Numbered from the stretch's first letter, positions 1 to 9,611 are shown. The stretch is 64,000 bases of DNA from Actinobacillus succinogenes 130Z (GCF_000017245.1 NC_009655.1:1798001-1862000); one strand, 5' to 3'. Numbers and translations are program-made. Notes: generated by a model not told the origin, from the letters alone.

Positions 1-1873
1 CGCTGTTGCCTTCTCGGCTGTCGGGCGGACTGATCACCACCGCACTTTCAAACAAGCCGATTTCATCAAGGTATTTTTTATAGCGAATGGCGGTGCTTTT
101 GCTCTCGCAAGCCAGCTGCCCTTTTAAGCCTTGCGGAATTTTATTCGCCAAATGTTCGGCAAGATCTAAGGCGATCAGATGAATCCGCTCGTCCGCCTGA
201 TAAATCTGCCCTTTGCGGGTGAATTTGCGTTTTAAATCCGCTTTTTGCCGTTCGTTTAAGGCTTTGGTGATACGTTCAAACCAGTTATCAATCGCCCTTT
301 CATTTACATCAAGCTCGGGAATCCGCTCTTCATAGAGCAATGGGGTAACGGTGTGATCTTCCGCCGCTCGTTGCATTGTGTAGGCGTGAATAATGCTGCC
401 GAATTTTTGTGTCGTTTCATCGTCTTTTAACAAAGGTGTGCCGGTAAAGGCGACAAAAGCGGCGTTCGGCAAGGCTCGACGCATTGCGGTGTGATTTTCA
501 CCGCCTTGGGTGCGATGCCCTTCATCAATCAGCACGATAATGTTTTCGCTCGGATTAAAGCAGTCGGGCTGAGCAATGGCGGTATTGAATTTCTGAATCA
601 GCGAAAAAATAATCCGCTCGCTCCCTTGGCTTATCTGCTCCGCCAGCCGTTTGCCGGTCGTCGCCAGCGAATTTTGCCGCTCCCGTTTGGTGGCAAGTTC
701 GCCGCTGTTATAAAAGGTATTACTCAGTTGATTTTCCAAATCCACCCGATCCGTGACCACCAAAATGCGACAGCTTTTTAACGCAGGGTGCAACAGCAAG
801 GCTTTGCTGAAAAAGACCATCGTAAACGACTTGCCCGAACCGGTGGTATGCCAAATCACACCGCCGTTTCTCGCCCCTTTCTCATTTTGGGTCGTGACTC
901 GTTCCAGCAGCCGTTTCACCCCGAATACTTGCGGATAGCGTGCTGCCACCCGAATTTGTGATTTACGGTCGAACAGCGTGAAATAGCGGATCATTTCAAA
1001 CAAACGGCTTTTGGTCAGCAAGCCGATAAGCAGTCGATCCTGCCCTGTAACCGCTAACTTACCCTGTGCAATCAGTTGCTGATACCAAAGACAGTCGGCT
1101 TCGTTCGGCAGGCAAGCGGTCAAATTTTGCGGCGAATTTACCACATTCTTTATCTCCGCCATTTCCGACTCGCCAAACATCTCTTCACGCCACGCCGCCC
1201 AGAATTTTGAAGGCGTACCGCAAGTGCCGTAACGCCCGTCCACACCGTTGAGCGATAAAACCAGCTGAGTATAGGCAAATAAATGGGGGATTTCATTCGG
1301 GCGTTGATTGCGGAGTGTTTGCGAAATACCTTCTTCAATGGTGCTTTTTTCCTTACCGTCGGGGCGTTTACCTTCAATTACCACCAGCGGTAAGCCATTG
1401 ATAAAACAGACTAAATCCGGCGTGCGGACAGACGAACCCTGCACATTTTCTACACTAAATTCTTCGCTGAAATGAAAGGCGTTATTTTCAAGATTGTCCC
1501 AATCGATAACCGGCACGGTACGGCTGATTTTCTTGCCGTCGATAAATTCGGTAACGGTAATGCCGTATAAAAGATGATTGTAGAGATGTTCATTGGCGGT
1601 CAGTAGGCTTTCGTTCAGCTTCGGGTCAAGCAACTCCGCCACCAGCGTATCCACCGCCTTGGCCGACAACGCCCTTTCCCGCCCCGCAAACTCAAAAGTG
1701 CGTTTTTCAAGCTCTGCCCGCAACACCGTTTCCAGCACCACATTCCCCAACTTCCCCCCACGCAACGCCAACGCCTGCTTCGGCGAAAGATACTGCCAAC
1801 CCAGATTGTTCAACAGAATAATCGCCGGGATTTTGAAAGTGTATTTTTCTTGGAGTTTGGGGGTGGGGTGCAT
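1..1873 (-). CDS. hsdR: Type I restriction enzyme R subunit HsdR, N-terminal 624 residues (runs off left edge)
   Basis: This is the motor and nuclease subunit of a type I restriction-modification complex. It cuts unmodified DNA after ATP-driven translocation. The minus-strand reading frame is open from the ATG at 1871-1873 to the window edge. The N-terminal nuclease domain shows TPDLV followed by VVIEGKRP near residues 150-165, the D...E-x-K pattern of PD-(D/E)XK nucleases. The superfamily 2 helicase motifs follow: Walker A TTGSGKS near residue 340, LIDEGH near 446 and AFTGTP shortly after. The family is usually about 1000 residues, so roughly a third lies outside the window. It is the last gene of the minus-strand hsd set but is separated from hsdS by an opposing gene at 1962-3974. 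The sequence GCAAGCGGTCAAATTTTGC near 1112-1130 resembles an Actinobacillus-type uptake signal. Confidence 0.93.
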   Translation of the reverse strand, partial: MHPTPKLQEKYTFKIPAIILLNNLGWQYLSPKQALALRGGKLGNVVLETVLRAELEKRTFEFAGRERALSAKAVDTLVAELLDPKLNESLLTANEHLYNHLLYGITVTEFIDGKKISRTVPVIDWDNLENNAFHFSEEFSVENVQGSSVRTPDLVCFINGLPLVVIEGKRPDGKEKSTIEEGISQTLRNQRPNEIPHLFAYTQLVLSLNGVDGRYGTCGTPSKFWAAWREEMFGESEMAEIKNVVNSPQNLTACLPNEADCLWYQQLIAQGKLAVTGQDRLLIGLLTKSRLFEMIRYFTLFDRKSQIRVAARYPQVFGVKRLLERVTTQNEKGARNGGVIWHTTGSGKSFTMVFFSKALLLHPALKSCRILVVTDRVDLENQLSNTFYNSGELATKRERQNSLATTGKRLAEQISQGSERIIFSLIQKFNTAIAQPDCFNPSENIIVLIDEGHRTQGGENHTAMRRALPNAAFVAFTGTPLLKDDETTQKFGSIIHAYTMQRAAEDHTVTPLLYEERIPELDVNERAIDNWFERITKALNERQKADLKRKFTRKGQIYQADERIHLIALDLAEHLANKIPQGLKGQLACESKSTAIRYKKYLDEIGLFESAVVISPPDSREGNS

Positions 1874-1961
1874 AGTTTTTTACTCTCATTGAAACAAAAA
1901 ATTAGAAATAGAACCTAGAATACTATATCATAAGTAAATTTTTTAACGATAGGTATAGTCT

Positions 1962-3974
1962 ATGAGCTTACAGACTAATTTACAAGGAAGACTCCGTAAC
2001 ACATCTCTACCTAAAAATCATGGATTAATGCCTGTTTTTGAGGCTGTGGTTAATTCTATTCATGCAATAGAGGAAAAAGGAAATTTAAAAAAGGGGATTA
2101 TCACATTAGAAGTTATTAGAGAAAATACTTTAAACTTTGATACAGCCAATAAAAATATTTCACCTATTAAAGAGTTTTTAATTTCTGATAATGGATGTGG
2201 TTTTAATGAAGCTAATTTTAACTCTTTTGAGACTCTAGATTCTAATTATAAATTAGATAAAGGATGTAGAGGGTTGGGTAGATTGATGTGGTTAAAAGCA
2301 TTTGACCTGGTTGAAGTGTGTAGTACATATTTTAATCAAAACAAAGAAACTCAAAAGTGTAAATTTTATTTCAATGCTAATAGGGGAATTTTTGATAAAC
2401 AGGTAGAAAATTCTTCACAGGAAGAAACCAATACAAAAATTAGATTGATTGGATTTGATTCTTCTTATAGAAAATCATCTCCAAGCGATTTAGAGGTTAT
2501 AGCAGAACAATTACTAGAGCATATACTATGGTATCTAGTCAGAGATAGCTCTATTAATTTCATAGTAAAAGATAATTCAAGCACGATAAATTTAAGAGAA
2601 AAATTTAACAATCTCATTCATAATAATATCTCAAAAGATGTTATTTATATAAATGATACCAAATTTGAACTAACACATATAAAATTTAAGGCTTCTCATA
2701 ATAAAAAACATCATATTGGTTGGTGTGCAGCTAATAGATTAGTTAAAAATGAAATACTAAAAATCCCTGCATTATATAGTTCATTAAAAGATGAGCAGGG
2801 AGATTTTTTCTATACTTGCTATGTTACATCAGATTACTTAACTGATAATGTTAGAAGTGAACGAACTGGATTCAATATTATAGAAAATATAGGTGACATG
2901 TTTGATGATCATGAACTATCATTTAATAAAATCAGAAATCTGGTAATTTCTAGGATTAAGGAACATTTACAGGAATATTTAGAGAGTAATATTAATGCTA
3001 GTAAAAATAGAATATCTACTTATGTAGATAAAGTAAGTCCAAGATATAAGCCTATACTTCGTCATATAAATAATGAAGAGCTTATTATTGATCCTAATTT
3101 GTCCGATGAAAAAATCGATCTTCACTTGCACTCTCTTTTACATAAAGTAGAAAAAGAGATATTAGAAGAGGGACATAAAATTATGACACCTTTTCATAAA
3201 GAAACTTGCGAAGATTATAAAAATAGATTGAACACATATCTTCACAAAGTTGAAGATATTAAAAAATCAGATCTTGCCGATTATGTAATGCATTGAAAAA
3301 TCATTATTGATTTATTGCAGAAAGCTATTGAAAAAATAGATAATAAAAAATACTCTAGAGAGGATATTATTCATCAATTAATTATGCCTATGCGTAAAGA
3401 GTCTGATGAATTACTTAGTGATTCTTGTAATCTATGGTTAATCGATGAAAGGTTAGCATTTCATAATTATTTAGCATCAGATAAAACACTATCTTCAATG
3501 CCAATTTCAAGTGATAAATCTAAAAAAGAACCTGACATTTTAAGCCTACAAGTTTTTGATAATCCGATTTTAGTTAATGATGGTTCTTCATTACCATTAG
3601 CATCAATTTCTGTTGTAGAAATAAAACGTCCAATGAGAAATGACATGACATCAGAAGATAAAGACCCAATAATGCAATCTTTAGGGTATCTAAATCGAAT
3701 TAGAAAAGGGAAAATCACAACGAAATCAGGAAGACCTATTCCAGCAAATGAAGAAATACCTGGATTTTGCTATATTTTAAGTGATTTAACAGAAACTATG
3801 ATTGAGAGATGTGATATGCTTGGATTAACAAAAACATCAGATAAAATGGGATATTTTGGATACAATCCTAATTACAAAGCATATATTGAAGTTATTAGTT
3901 TTGATAAATTAGTGAAAGCAGCAAAAGAAAGAAATTATGCTTTTTTTGAAAAATTAGGATTACCTATAAACTAA
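1962..3974 (+). pseudogene. GHKL ATPase / PD-(D/E)XK nuclease fusion split by an in-frame TGA
   Basis: Two open reading frames, 1962-3296 and about 3315-3974, lie in the same frame and are separated only by the TGA at 3294-3296. Reading through gives one protein of about 670 residues. The N-terminal half has the GHKL (Hsp90/MutL/MORC-like) ATP-binding motifs: EAVVNS (27-32), DNGCGF (76-81) and GCRGLGRL (101-108). After the stop the protein continues with a nuclease-like domain: EPDIL (Asp about 525) and VVEIKRP (Glu 553, Lys 555). A CGA to TGA transition would explain the stop. The gene is visibly AT-rich against its neighbours, points against the hsd genes and separates hsdS from hsdR. GHKL ATPases of the MutL/MORC kind are known inside restriction loci, so a phage-defence role is a fair inference. 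Sequencing error or readthrough remain possible. If it is not restored, the product is a 444-residue ATPase without nuclease. Confidence 0.75.
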
Positions 3975-4012
3975 AAAAATTAGGCTCAAATCATCGATTT
4001 GAGCCTAATTTT

Positions 4013-5161
4013 TCAAAACACCCCCTGCATTAACGCCCTTTTCTCCAACTTCAAACATTCCAATTTTCGTTGTAATGTTTCGATTTCTTGATCGGCGGTT
4101 GTGAGAATTTCGGCGATTTTTTGTTGTTCTTCTAACTGTGGTAATTTAACTTCTATCGTTCCCATAACTCCATTCATTAATTTTGGATTTGCAAGAGTAT
4201 GAGAAACATACTTATATGAAACTGTTGATAATATATAAGCTAAAAATCTAAGATTTAACTGTTCTAATTTTGAGCTTAAAACACCACATACATTTGTACA
4301 ATTAAATTTACCATTTCTATAAAAAATAGTCCCAGCATTAACTCCATCTGTTGTCCATGTAACAAACTCACCATCAAAATCAAAACTATCTAAATATCCC
4401 ATAACTCCATTATTTAAGGTTTGTGATGAATACACTGGATATTTACCTTGATTTTTTTCGATTTCTTGTTTGCTAATAACTCGTCCCCTGCCTATATTAC
4501 ATATGTCAGATATTTTTACAATCTTCCACTCCCCACTAAACCCGCTAACTCTTTTCTCTCCGCTTAGCAACATCTGTATTAGGGCTTTTTTCTGTTGTTG
4601 GCTGTTGGTGATCTGTTTTTCTGTGGTTTGAATGGCGTTATCCCACGCTGACAGAATCTCGGCAATTTTGATTTGTTCGGAGAGTGGGGGGATATTTAAA
4701 GATAATGCTCTGATTGTTGGTAAATTTAAACCTGCTTTTGCACCTGCGTCATTCAATGAATTAATTGTTTGGTTCATCGTTCTTGATGAAAGGACATAAG
4801 CAATAAATTTTGCATATGCTTTGCTAGGATCAATCCTAATTAATGCCGTATGTTGATTAATATAGGCTTCCCCAAAATTTTCAGGAATAAATCCGATTTT
4901 TCCCAATTCAGCTGTAATAGACATTAAAATATCATTAGCTTGTAAAGCTGTTCTTTTTCCATCTGATGAATTGGATTTTACATTTACGAATTTTAAATCA
5001 TCAAGCAGTAGGTTAATCCCATTTCGATTTAAATTTGTCATTCGAATAAATTTAGCCCCAGTATCTGAATAATACTTAGCCCAATCTCTCGAACCACTTG
5101 TAACCGTTGTTGCTATATCACCTAATTTGATATATTCCCACCCTTTCCGCAATTTATCCAT
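4013..5161 (-). CDS. hsdS: Type I restriction-modification specificity subunit HsdS
   Basis: A 382-residue specificity subunit that reads the bipartite target for the HsdM/HsdR complex. It has the usual duplicated plan: a first target-recognition domain ends in LPPLSEQIKIAEILSAWD, and a second ends in LPQLEEQQKIAEILTTAD. Each is followed by a helical spacer. Base composition falls towards AT in the recognition domains, as is common in hsdS. It lies downstream of hsdM after a 243-bp gap containing three hairpins. It ends 38 bp from the 3' end of the convergent ATPase/nuclease gene. Confidence 0.92.
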   Translation of the reverse strand: MDKLRKGWEYIKLGDIATTVTSGSRDWAKYYSDTGAKFIRMTNLNRNGINLLLDDLKFVNVKSNSSDGKRTALQANDILMSITAELGKIGFIPENFGEAYINQHTALIRIDPSKAYAKFIAYVLSSRTMNQTINSLNDAGAKAGLNLPTIRALSLNIPPLSEQIKIAEILSAWDNAIQTTEKQITNSQQQKKALIQMLLSGEKRVSGFSGEWKIVKISDICNIGRGRVISKQEIEKNQGKYPVYSSQTLNNGVMGYLDSFDFDGEFVTWTTDGVNAGTIFYRNGKFNCTNVCGVLSSKLEQLNLRFLAYILSTVSYKYVSHTLANPKLMNGVMGTIEVKLPQLEEQQKIAEILTTADQEIETLQRKLECLKLEKRALMQGVF

Positions 5162-5206
5162 TTCTTATCCTATTTTGCAAAATTTCTTTAAAATTTAACC
5201 GCTTGT

Positions 5207-5373
5207 TACTAGGGCAAATATAATTCGCCCCTACCATTACAATCGTCGGCAAGCTTAATGTTGGGCATAAATGCCCAACCTACATTTACACAAAATTTTA
5301 GGATTTTTGTGCGTATTTTGACGATACGCACAAATTTCCCGTTTTTTTGTGCACGTTGTCCGAATGTGCACAA
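5207..5373. repeat. Cluster of short hairpins between hsdM and hsdS
   Basis: Three perfect or near-perfect hairpins sit in a row: GTTGGGCAT/ATGCCCAAC (5260-5279), TTGTGCGTAT/ATACGCACAA (5307-5333) and TTGTGCAC/GTGCACAA (5347-5373). A GGGC...GCCCCTAC hairpin precedes them near 5213-5233, and an exact Actinobacillus-type uptake core ACCGCTTGT lies at 5198-5206. The last two hairpins share TTGTGC/GCACAA arm ends. They could attenuate hsdS expression relative to hsdM or be decayed small repeats. Confidence 0.5.
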
Positions 5374-5404
5374 GATCTTCCTATTTTAAGTGTCTATCGC
5401 TATG

Positions 5405-6922
5405 TTATAGCCCCAACTCCTTCAAATACCCTGCCATTTTCTCTTCCAATTCCGCCAGTTCTTGTTGCAAGGCTAGGCGTTCGGTGCGGACAGCGTTGAG
5501 ATCGATTTTTTCTTCGGCTTCAAAGGTGTCCACATAGCGGGGGATATTCAGATTAAAGTCGTTTTCTTTCAATTCGGCAAAATCGGCAAGATAGGCGTAT
5601 TTTTCCACCGCTTGCCGTGCTTGGTAAGTGCGGTGGATTTTGGTGATGTTTTCGCTCGTGAGCGTGTTTTGATTTTTGCCGGCTTTAAATTCTTGGCTGG
5701 CATCAATGAAAAGTACGCTGTCGTCGGTTTTGTCTTTGCGGAAAATTAAAATCGCCGCCGGAATGCCGGTGCCGTAAAACAGTTTTTCCGGCAAGCCGAT
5801 CACGGCATCAAGCAGGTTTTCTTCAATCAGTTTTTGGCGGATTTTGCCTTCTGCCGCCCCACGAAACAGCACACCGTGCGGCACGACAACGCCCATTCGC
5901 CCTGTGCCGTCTTTTAGGGTGGCAATCATATGCGAAATAAAGGCGTAATCTCCTTTGGTTTTCGGCGGTAAGCCACGAACAAAACGCTGAAAACGGTCTT
6001 GCCCTGCTTCTTCGTAGCCCCATTTATCCAACGAAAACGGCGGATTGGCGGTAACGATGTCGAATTTCAGCAAATTTCCCTGTTTGTCGGTCAGCTTCGG
6101 ATTGCGGATCGTATCGCCCCACTCAATGCGGTGGTTGTCTTCACTATGCAGGAACATATTCATTTTTGCCAGTGACCACGTTGAGCCGATGGCTTCCTGT
6201 CCGTAGAGTTCGTAGTTTTTGCTTTGGTAGTTTTGTTGCACTTTTCGACCGCACTTCATCAGCAACGAACCGGAACCGCAAGCCGGGTCGCAAATACTGT
6301 CACCGATTTGCGGATCTAATAATTCGGCGATTAAATCGGACACTTCGGGCGGGGTATAAAATTCACCGGCTTTTTGTCCGCCGCTGGCGGCAAAGTTTTT
6401 GATCAGATATTCATAAGCGTTGCCGATAATATCCAGTGTGCCGACTCGGCTCGGTTTTAAGTCTAATTCGGGCTTGGCAAAATCTTCCAACAGTTCACGC
6501 AAAATGGTGTTTTTCTGCTTTTCTTCGCCCAATTTGTCGGTGTTAAAGGCAATATCTTGGAACACGCTTTTGCCAGCATCTTTCAATTTTGTGCCGTTGG
6601 CTTCTTCAATGGCGTGCAAGGCTAGGTCGATTCGTTCGCCATTGCCGGCTTCAAAACGATGTTCGTACAGATAATAAAAATTCGCCTGCGGCGGCAATAC
6701 AAAACGCTCCTGTTTCATCATTTCTTCAATCAGCTCCGGCACATCGCCATACTCCGCTTGGTAGTTTTGATAATGATCCTGCCACACATCGGAAATGTAT
6801 TTTAAAAACAGCATTGTTAAGATGAAGTCTTTGTAAGTATCCGCACTGATCGTGCCACGAAACGTATCACACGCCGCCCATAGTGCTTTGTTAATATCGT
6901 CTTGATTGATTTTGAGTGTCAT
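5405..6922 (-). CDS. hsdM: Type I restriction-modification DNA methyltransferase subunit HsdM
   Basis: A 505-residue N6-adenine methyltransferase of a type I system. The SAM-binding motif DPACGSGSLLM lies near residue 210 and the catalytic NPPF motif near residue 290. The N-terminal helical HsdM domain (ALWAACDTFRG) and a C-terminal coiled segment for HsdS contact are present. Its ATG overlaps the dinD stop by four bases (ATGA), so the two are translationally coupled. A Haemophilus-type uptake core ACCGCACTT lies inside at 6248-6256. Confidence 0.95.
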   Translation of the reverse strand: MTLKINQDDINKALWAACDTFRGTISADTYKDFILTMLFLKYISDVWQDHYQNYQAEYGDVPELIEEMMKQERFVLPPQANFYYLYEHRFEAGNGERIDLALHAIEEANGTKLKDAGKSVFQDIAFNTDKLGEEKQKNTILRELLEDFAKPELDLKPSRVGTLDIIGNAYEYLIKNFAASGGQKAGEFYTPPEVSDLIAELLDPQIGDSICDPACGSGSLLMKCGRKVQQNYQSKNYELYGQEAIGSTWSLAKMNMFLHSEDNHRIEWGDTIRNPKLTDKQGNLLKFDIVTANPPFSLDKWGYEEAGQDRFQRFVRGLPPKTKGDYAFISHMIATLKDGTGRMGVVVPHGVLFRGAAEGKIRQKLIEENLLDAVIGLPEKLFYGTGIPAAILIFRKDKTDDSVLFIDASQEFKAGKNQNTLTSENITKIHRTYQARQAVEKYAYLADFAELKENDFNLNIPRYVDTFEAEEKIDLNAVRTERLALQQELAELEEKMAGYLKELGL

Positions 6923-7752
6923 TTTTTATCCTTGTTGGTTAATTTTTTTAAATGGGTTTCGATCGATTTTACACTTTTGCCCGGTGTCGGTAAGTTTTCC
7001 GGCATTGTACCGCCAAGTTCTTGAATTGTCTGTCTAACTTTCTGCCCGACATCAAAATGGGTTTGGTTCGCTTCTGTTTTGGTTTGAACGTTATCTCGGC
7101 GTAATTTTTCTTCCGCTTGGGTCGCCCGGAACAGATTTGCCGCCAGTTCGGTCGAGCCCATATGATCAAGAATTTTCTGATTTGCCTTTAACCCTTTACG
7201 GGCGTGAATCGCTTTGTTATCCAAACCGCCATACAGCCCTTTATAGCCGTGATTCTGAAAAATAGCAAAATCCAAATTGCTTGCAACGCCGGCTTTTTGT
7301 GCCGTTTTCACCAGCTGTTTATTATGCTCTTTGAGTTCATTACGCAAAAATAACCGTTTTTGATCTTCTTGTAGTTGTTGGAAATTTTCATCATCAGCCA
7401 ACTCTTGACGACGTGTTTGTACTGCAAAATAGGTTTGCCCGGCGGCAATCACCGGCTTAGACGGATCGCCGTTTTGAACGATCAGATAGCAAGCGTAGCG
7501 GGAAAGCAGAAAATCCCCCACTTGGCGTTGAGAACCTGAGCCTAACCGAACCATTTTACTGATTTCGGTAAAATGGTATGAAACATTGATATTACTGGTT
7601 TCACAGGCAACAATGGCTTTCTGAATAACTAATTGGAAATTCTGCCATTTTTTATATTCCAAAATTGGGGCAAGCTCCCTTGCCGACCAAAATTCATTGC
7701 CTTGCTCATCAACTTGTTTGATGCCTTCAAAGGTTTGGGTAAGTTCGTTCAT
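6919..7752 (-). CDS. dinD: DNA damage-inducible protein D (DinD-like)
   Basis: A 277-residue protein recognisable as DinD by its start (FEGIKQVDEQGNEFWSARELAPILEY), the central YFAVQTRRQEL and the RLFLRNELKEHNKQL segment. In E. coli DinD is SOS-induced and acts on RecA filaments; that role is known for the family and not shown here. It sits between a half-length HsdS-like gene (9 bp upstream) and hsdM (4-bp overlap), so it is built into the restriction operon. Confidence 0.88.
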   Translation of the reverse strand: MNELTQTFEGIKQVDEQGNEFWSARELAPILEYKKWQNFQLVIQKAIVACETSNINVSYHFTEISKMVRLGSGSQRQVGDFLLSRYACYLIVQNGDPSKPVIAAGQTYFAVQTRRQELADDENFQQLQEDQKRLFLRNELKEHNKQLVKTAQKAGVASNLDFAIFQNHGYKGLYGGLDNKAIHARKGLKANQKILDHMGSTELAANLFRATQAEEKLRRDNVQTKTEANQTHFDVGQKVRQTIQELGGTMPENLPTPGKSVKSIETHLKKLTNKDKK

Positions 7753-7761
7753 CGATTGCTC

Positions 7762-8328
7762 CTAGTCTAAATATTGAGAAAGTGCATTCATTAACCGCTT
7801 GCTGTTTTCAATCAGCCTTAATGCAATAAGCCTTTCTTGCTCCGCAGTTTCCGCAATGGAAATAATCATTGCTTGGTTGGATAACGGCGGTAGTTTTATC
7901 GGCAAGGCTTGTAATATGGGGCGGCGGATACTTTTGGTAATCGAGCCTTCAATATTCTGGTTTAAATACTTTTGACTTGCCTGCAAATTCAGCCACCAAT
8001 AAAGGTATTTCGGTAAAATTTGGGGAGAAGCGACACGAATCACAAAAAAATGGGGAGAAGCCACCGCTTTTCGATCGGTAATACGGCCATCAATATAGAC
8101 CGCTTGATAATTGTTCCCCCGCGAAGGAATTAAAATATCCCCTTCCCTAAGCCACTCGTGTTCCCGCACTTGCTCTAACCGGGTTTTTACGCAATGTTCC
8201 CAATCAATGCCGTTTATAGCGGAACAGTCTTTCATCTGCACCACCACGACATTACCATTCGGATCTTCCGGCACTTTTGTTCTGAACAGATAGCCGGTTT
8301 GAATATCTGCAACTTGCTTTAGCTTCAT
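7762..8328 (-). CDS. Half-length HsdS-like protein with a single target-recognition domain
   Basis: This 188-residue protein has one recognition domain of the HsdS type (opening MKLKQVADIQTGYLF, then GDILIPSRGNNYQAV, closing LPPLSNQAMIISIAETAEQERL) and no second copy. It is the first gene of the minus-strand operon half-hsdS, dinD, hsdM, hsdS, hsdR. It has a normal start and stop and shows no sign of truncation inside the frame. It may dimerise to form an alternative specificity subunit, serve as a recombination donor for hsdS, or be a relic. Confidence 0.8.
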   Translation of the reverse strand: MKLKQVADIQTGYLFRTKVPEDPNGNVVVVQMKDCSAINGIDWEHCVKTRLEQVREHEWLREGDILIPSRGNNYQAVYIDGRITDRKAVASPHFFVIRVASPQILPKYLYWWLNLQASQKYLNQNIEGSITKSIRRPILQALPIKLPPLSNQAMIISIAETAEQERLIALRLIENSKRLMNALSQYLD

Positions 8329-8447
8329 TTTATTACACCATAATCATTACTACATTATTTTTGCTAATTTTAGATCGTAAAACAAGCACTTGCAAGCGTA
8401 ATTTTTAGTATCATTGACTTTACAACTTTAAATTTAGGAATAAAAAA

Positions 8448-8475
8448 ATGCCGTCTGAAAACTTTCAGGCGGCAT
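8448..8475. terminator. Neisserial uptake-sequence hairpin (DUS pair)
   Basis: An exact ATGCCGTCTGAA (8448-8459) faces TTCAGGCGGCAT (8464-8475), one base from a perfect inverted copy. This is the classic neisserial arrangement in which paired uptake sequences form a terminator. It lies just beyond the stop of the hydrolase gene ending at 8498. Confidence 0.85.
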
Positions 8476-8497
8476 ACTTATCTCCAACGTTAATAAG

Positions 8498-9439
8498 TTA
8501 CTTCGCTCGTTCCGCAATCCAACGCACAATATCATCAATCACAATCTGTCCGCCTTCGCCGATCATCAGCATATGCCCTAAGCCGTTGTACAGGCGCAGG
8601 CTTTTATCGGTTGAGTTGACTTCTTCATAAAACTGAATGGCGTCTTTCGGCACGACATACAAATCCGCATCGCCACTTACTAACAATACTGGGGCGATAA
8701 ATTTGTCGTCATTGTTTTTCAGATACTTTATCCCTTCTTTGAAACTGTTCGGGAAGGATACGGAGAATTTTTCCAACATCAGCGGATCGTTCGGCAACGA
8801 TAAGCCTGCGCCCATTTCGGGCATCGGTAAATTCAGCGTTTTGTGAGCGGCTTCAAAGCCGTTAACAAAACTGTCTTTCGGCTCGGGGCGTGGCAGGTGG
8901 CCGAAGTTCATTTGGTTATAACGCAGTACGCCCGCCGCCAGAATCACACCGTCCGCCCCTTGCGGATATTTTGTGCCGTAAAGTGCGGTAATATGCCCGC
9001 CCATACTATGCCCCATCACAAATACCGGGGTATTTGGGTTTTCGGCTTTGGCTTTTTCCACCACAAGGCGTAAATCTTCCACCATTTCAAAGTAGCTGTT
9101 GATATGAATGCTGTCTCGACCGTCTGATTTACCGTGTCCGCGCGCGTCGAAGCGGTAAACGGCGATACCGTTTTCGTTCATCTGTTTGGCGAAATCAGCA
9201 AATACGCCGGAATGGCTCGCCAAGCCGTGCGAAATCACCAAAACGGCTTTAGGTTTGCTTTGCGGAATATCTTTTTGCAGGTGCAAATTTAAACCGTCTT
9301 GGGTGCGGATAGTTTGAATTTGCTCGGCTGTCACGCTTTGTTTAAGCGCCTCGCCTTGCGTATTTTGCGCAAAAGCCTGCGGGCTGAGGGCAAATGCCAG
9401 CGCAAGCGCAGTCAAACCGGTTTTAAATCTGTTTTTCAT
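8498..9439 (-). CDS. Secreted alpha/beta hydrolase (monoacylglycerol lipase-like)
   Basis: A 313-residue alpha/beta hydrolase with a cleavable signal peptide (MKNRFKTGLTALALAFALSP, predicted cut after QAFA near residue 24), so probably periplasmic. The nucleophile is Ser145 in VMGHSMGGH. FDARGHGKSDG near 98-107 is typical of lysophospholipase/monoacylglycerol lipase proteins, and a late GDADLY plus GLGHM supply Asp and His. The start has GGAGA about seven bases upstream. It ends at a DUS hairpin and contains one Haemophilus-type uptake core (8982-8990). The substrate is unknown. Confidence 0.85.
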   Translation of the reverse strand: MKNRFKTGLTALALAFALSPQAFAQNTQGEALKQSVTAEQIQTIRTQDGLNLHLQKDIPQSKPKAVLVISHGLASHSGVFADFAKQMNENGIAVYRFDARGHGKSDGRDSIHINSYFEMVEDLRLVVEKAKAENPNTPVFVMGHSMGGHITALYGTKYPQGADGVILAAGVLRYNQMNFGHLPRPEPKDSFVNGFEAAHKTLNLPMPEMGAGLSLPNDPLMLEKFSVSFPNSFKEGIKYLKNNDDKFIAPVLLVSGDADLYVVPKDAIQFYEEVNSTDKSLRLYNGLGHMLMIGEGGQIVIDDIVRWIAERAK

Positions 9440-9559
9440 TGAATTTCTCCGTTAAAAGTGAACGGAGAAATTATAGCTTTTTAGAAATGAATAAAGAATG
9501 ATGATTTTCGGAAAGATGCTTTTTGAATTTGGAAAACCTTTTATAAAGGCACTTATTTC

Positions 9560-9611
9560 AAAACCGTTCATTACTAACAAACACTACTGTCCGATAGTAA
9601 TGAACGGTTTT
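9560..9611. repeat. 17-bp perfect inverted repeat
   Basis: Arms of 17 bases (9560-9576 and 9595-9611, centred on AACCGTTCATTACT) flank an 18-base spacer. It lies in the 285-bp gap between the hydrolase promoter and the GST terminator, where no gene is seen. It has no T-tract, so it is a poor terminator; it could be an operator, a small mobile-element remnant or an RNA structure. Confidence 0.7.

Noticed and set aside
1150..1889. Short open frames opposite or out of phase to hsdR
   Set aside because: They are shadows of the hsdR frame, which is open to the window edge and carries all expected motifs.
5207..5373. CRISPR-like array between hsdM and hsdS
   Set aside because: The hairpins are not direct repeats with regular spacers and no cas gene is present.
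8448..8630. Small plus-strand frame starting at the DUS at 8448
   Set aside because: It starts in an uptake sequence and overlaps the 3' end of the secreted hydrolase on the other strand, with no ribosome site.
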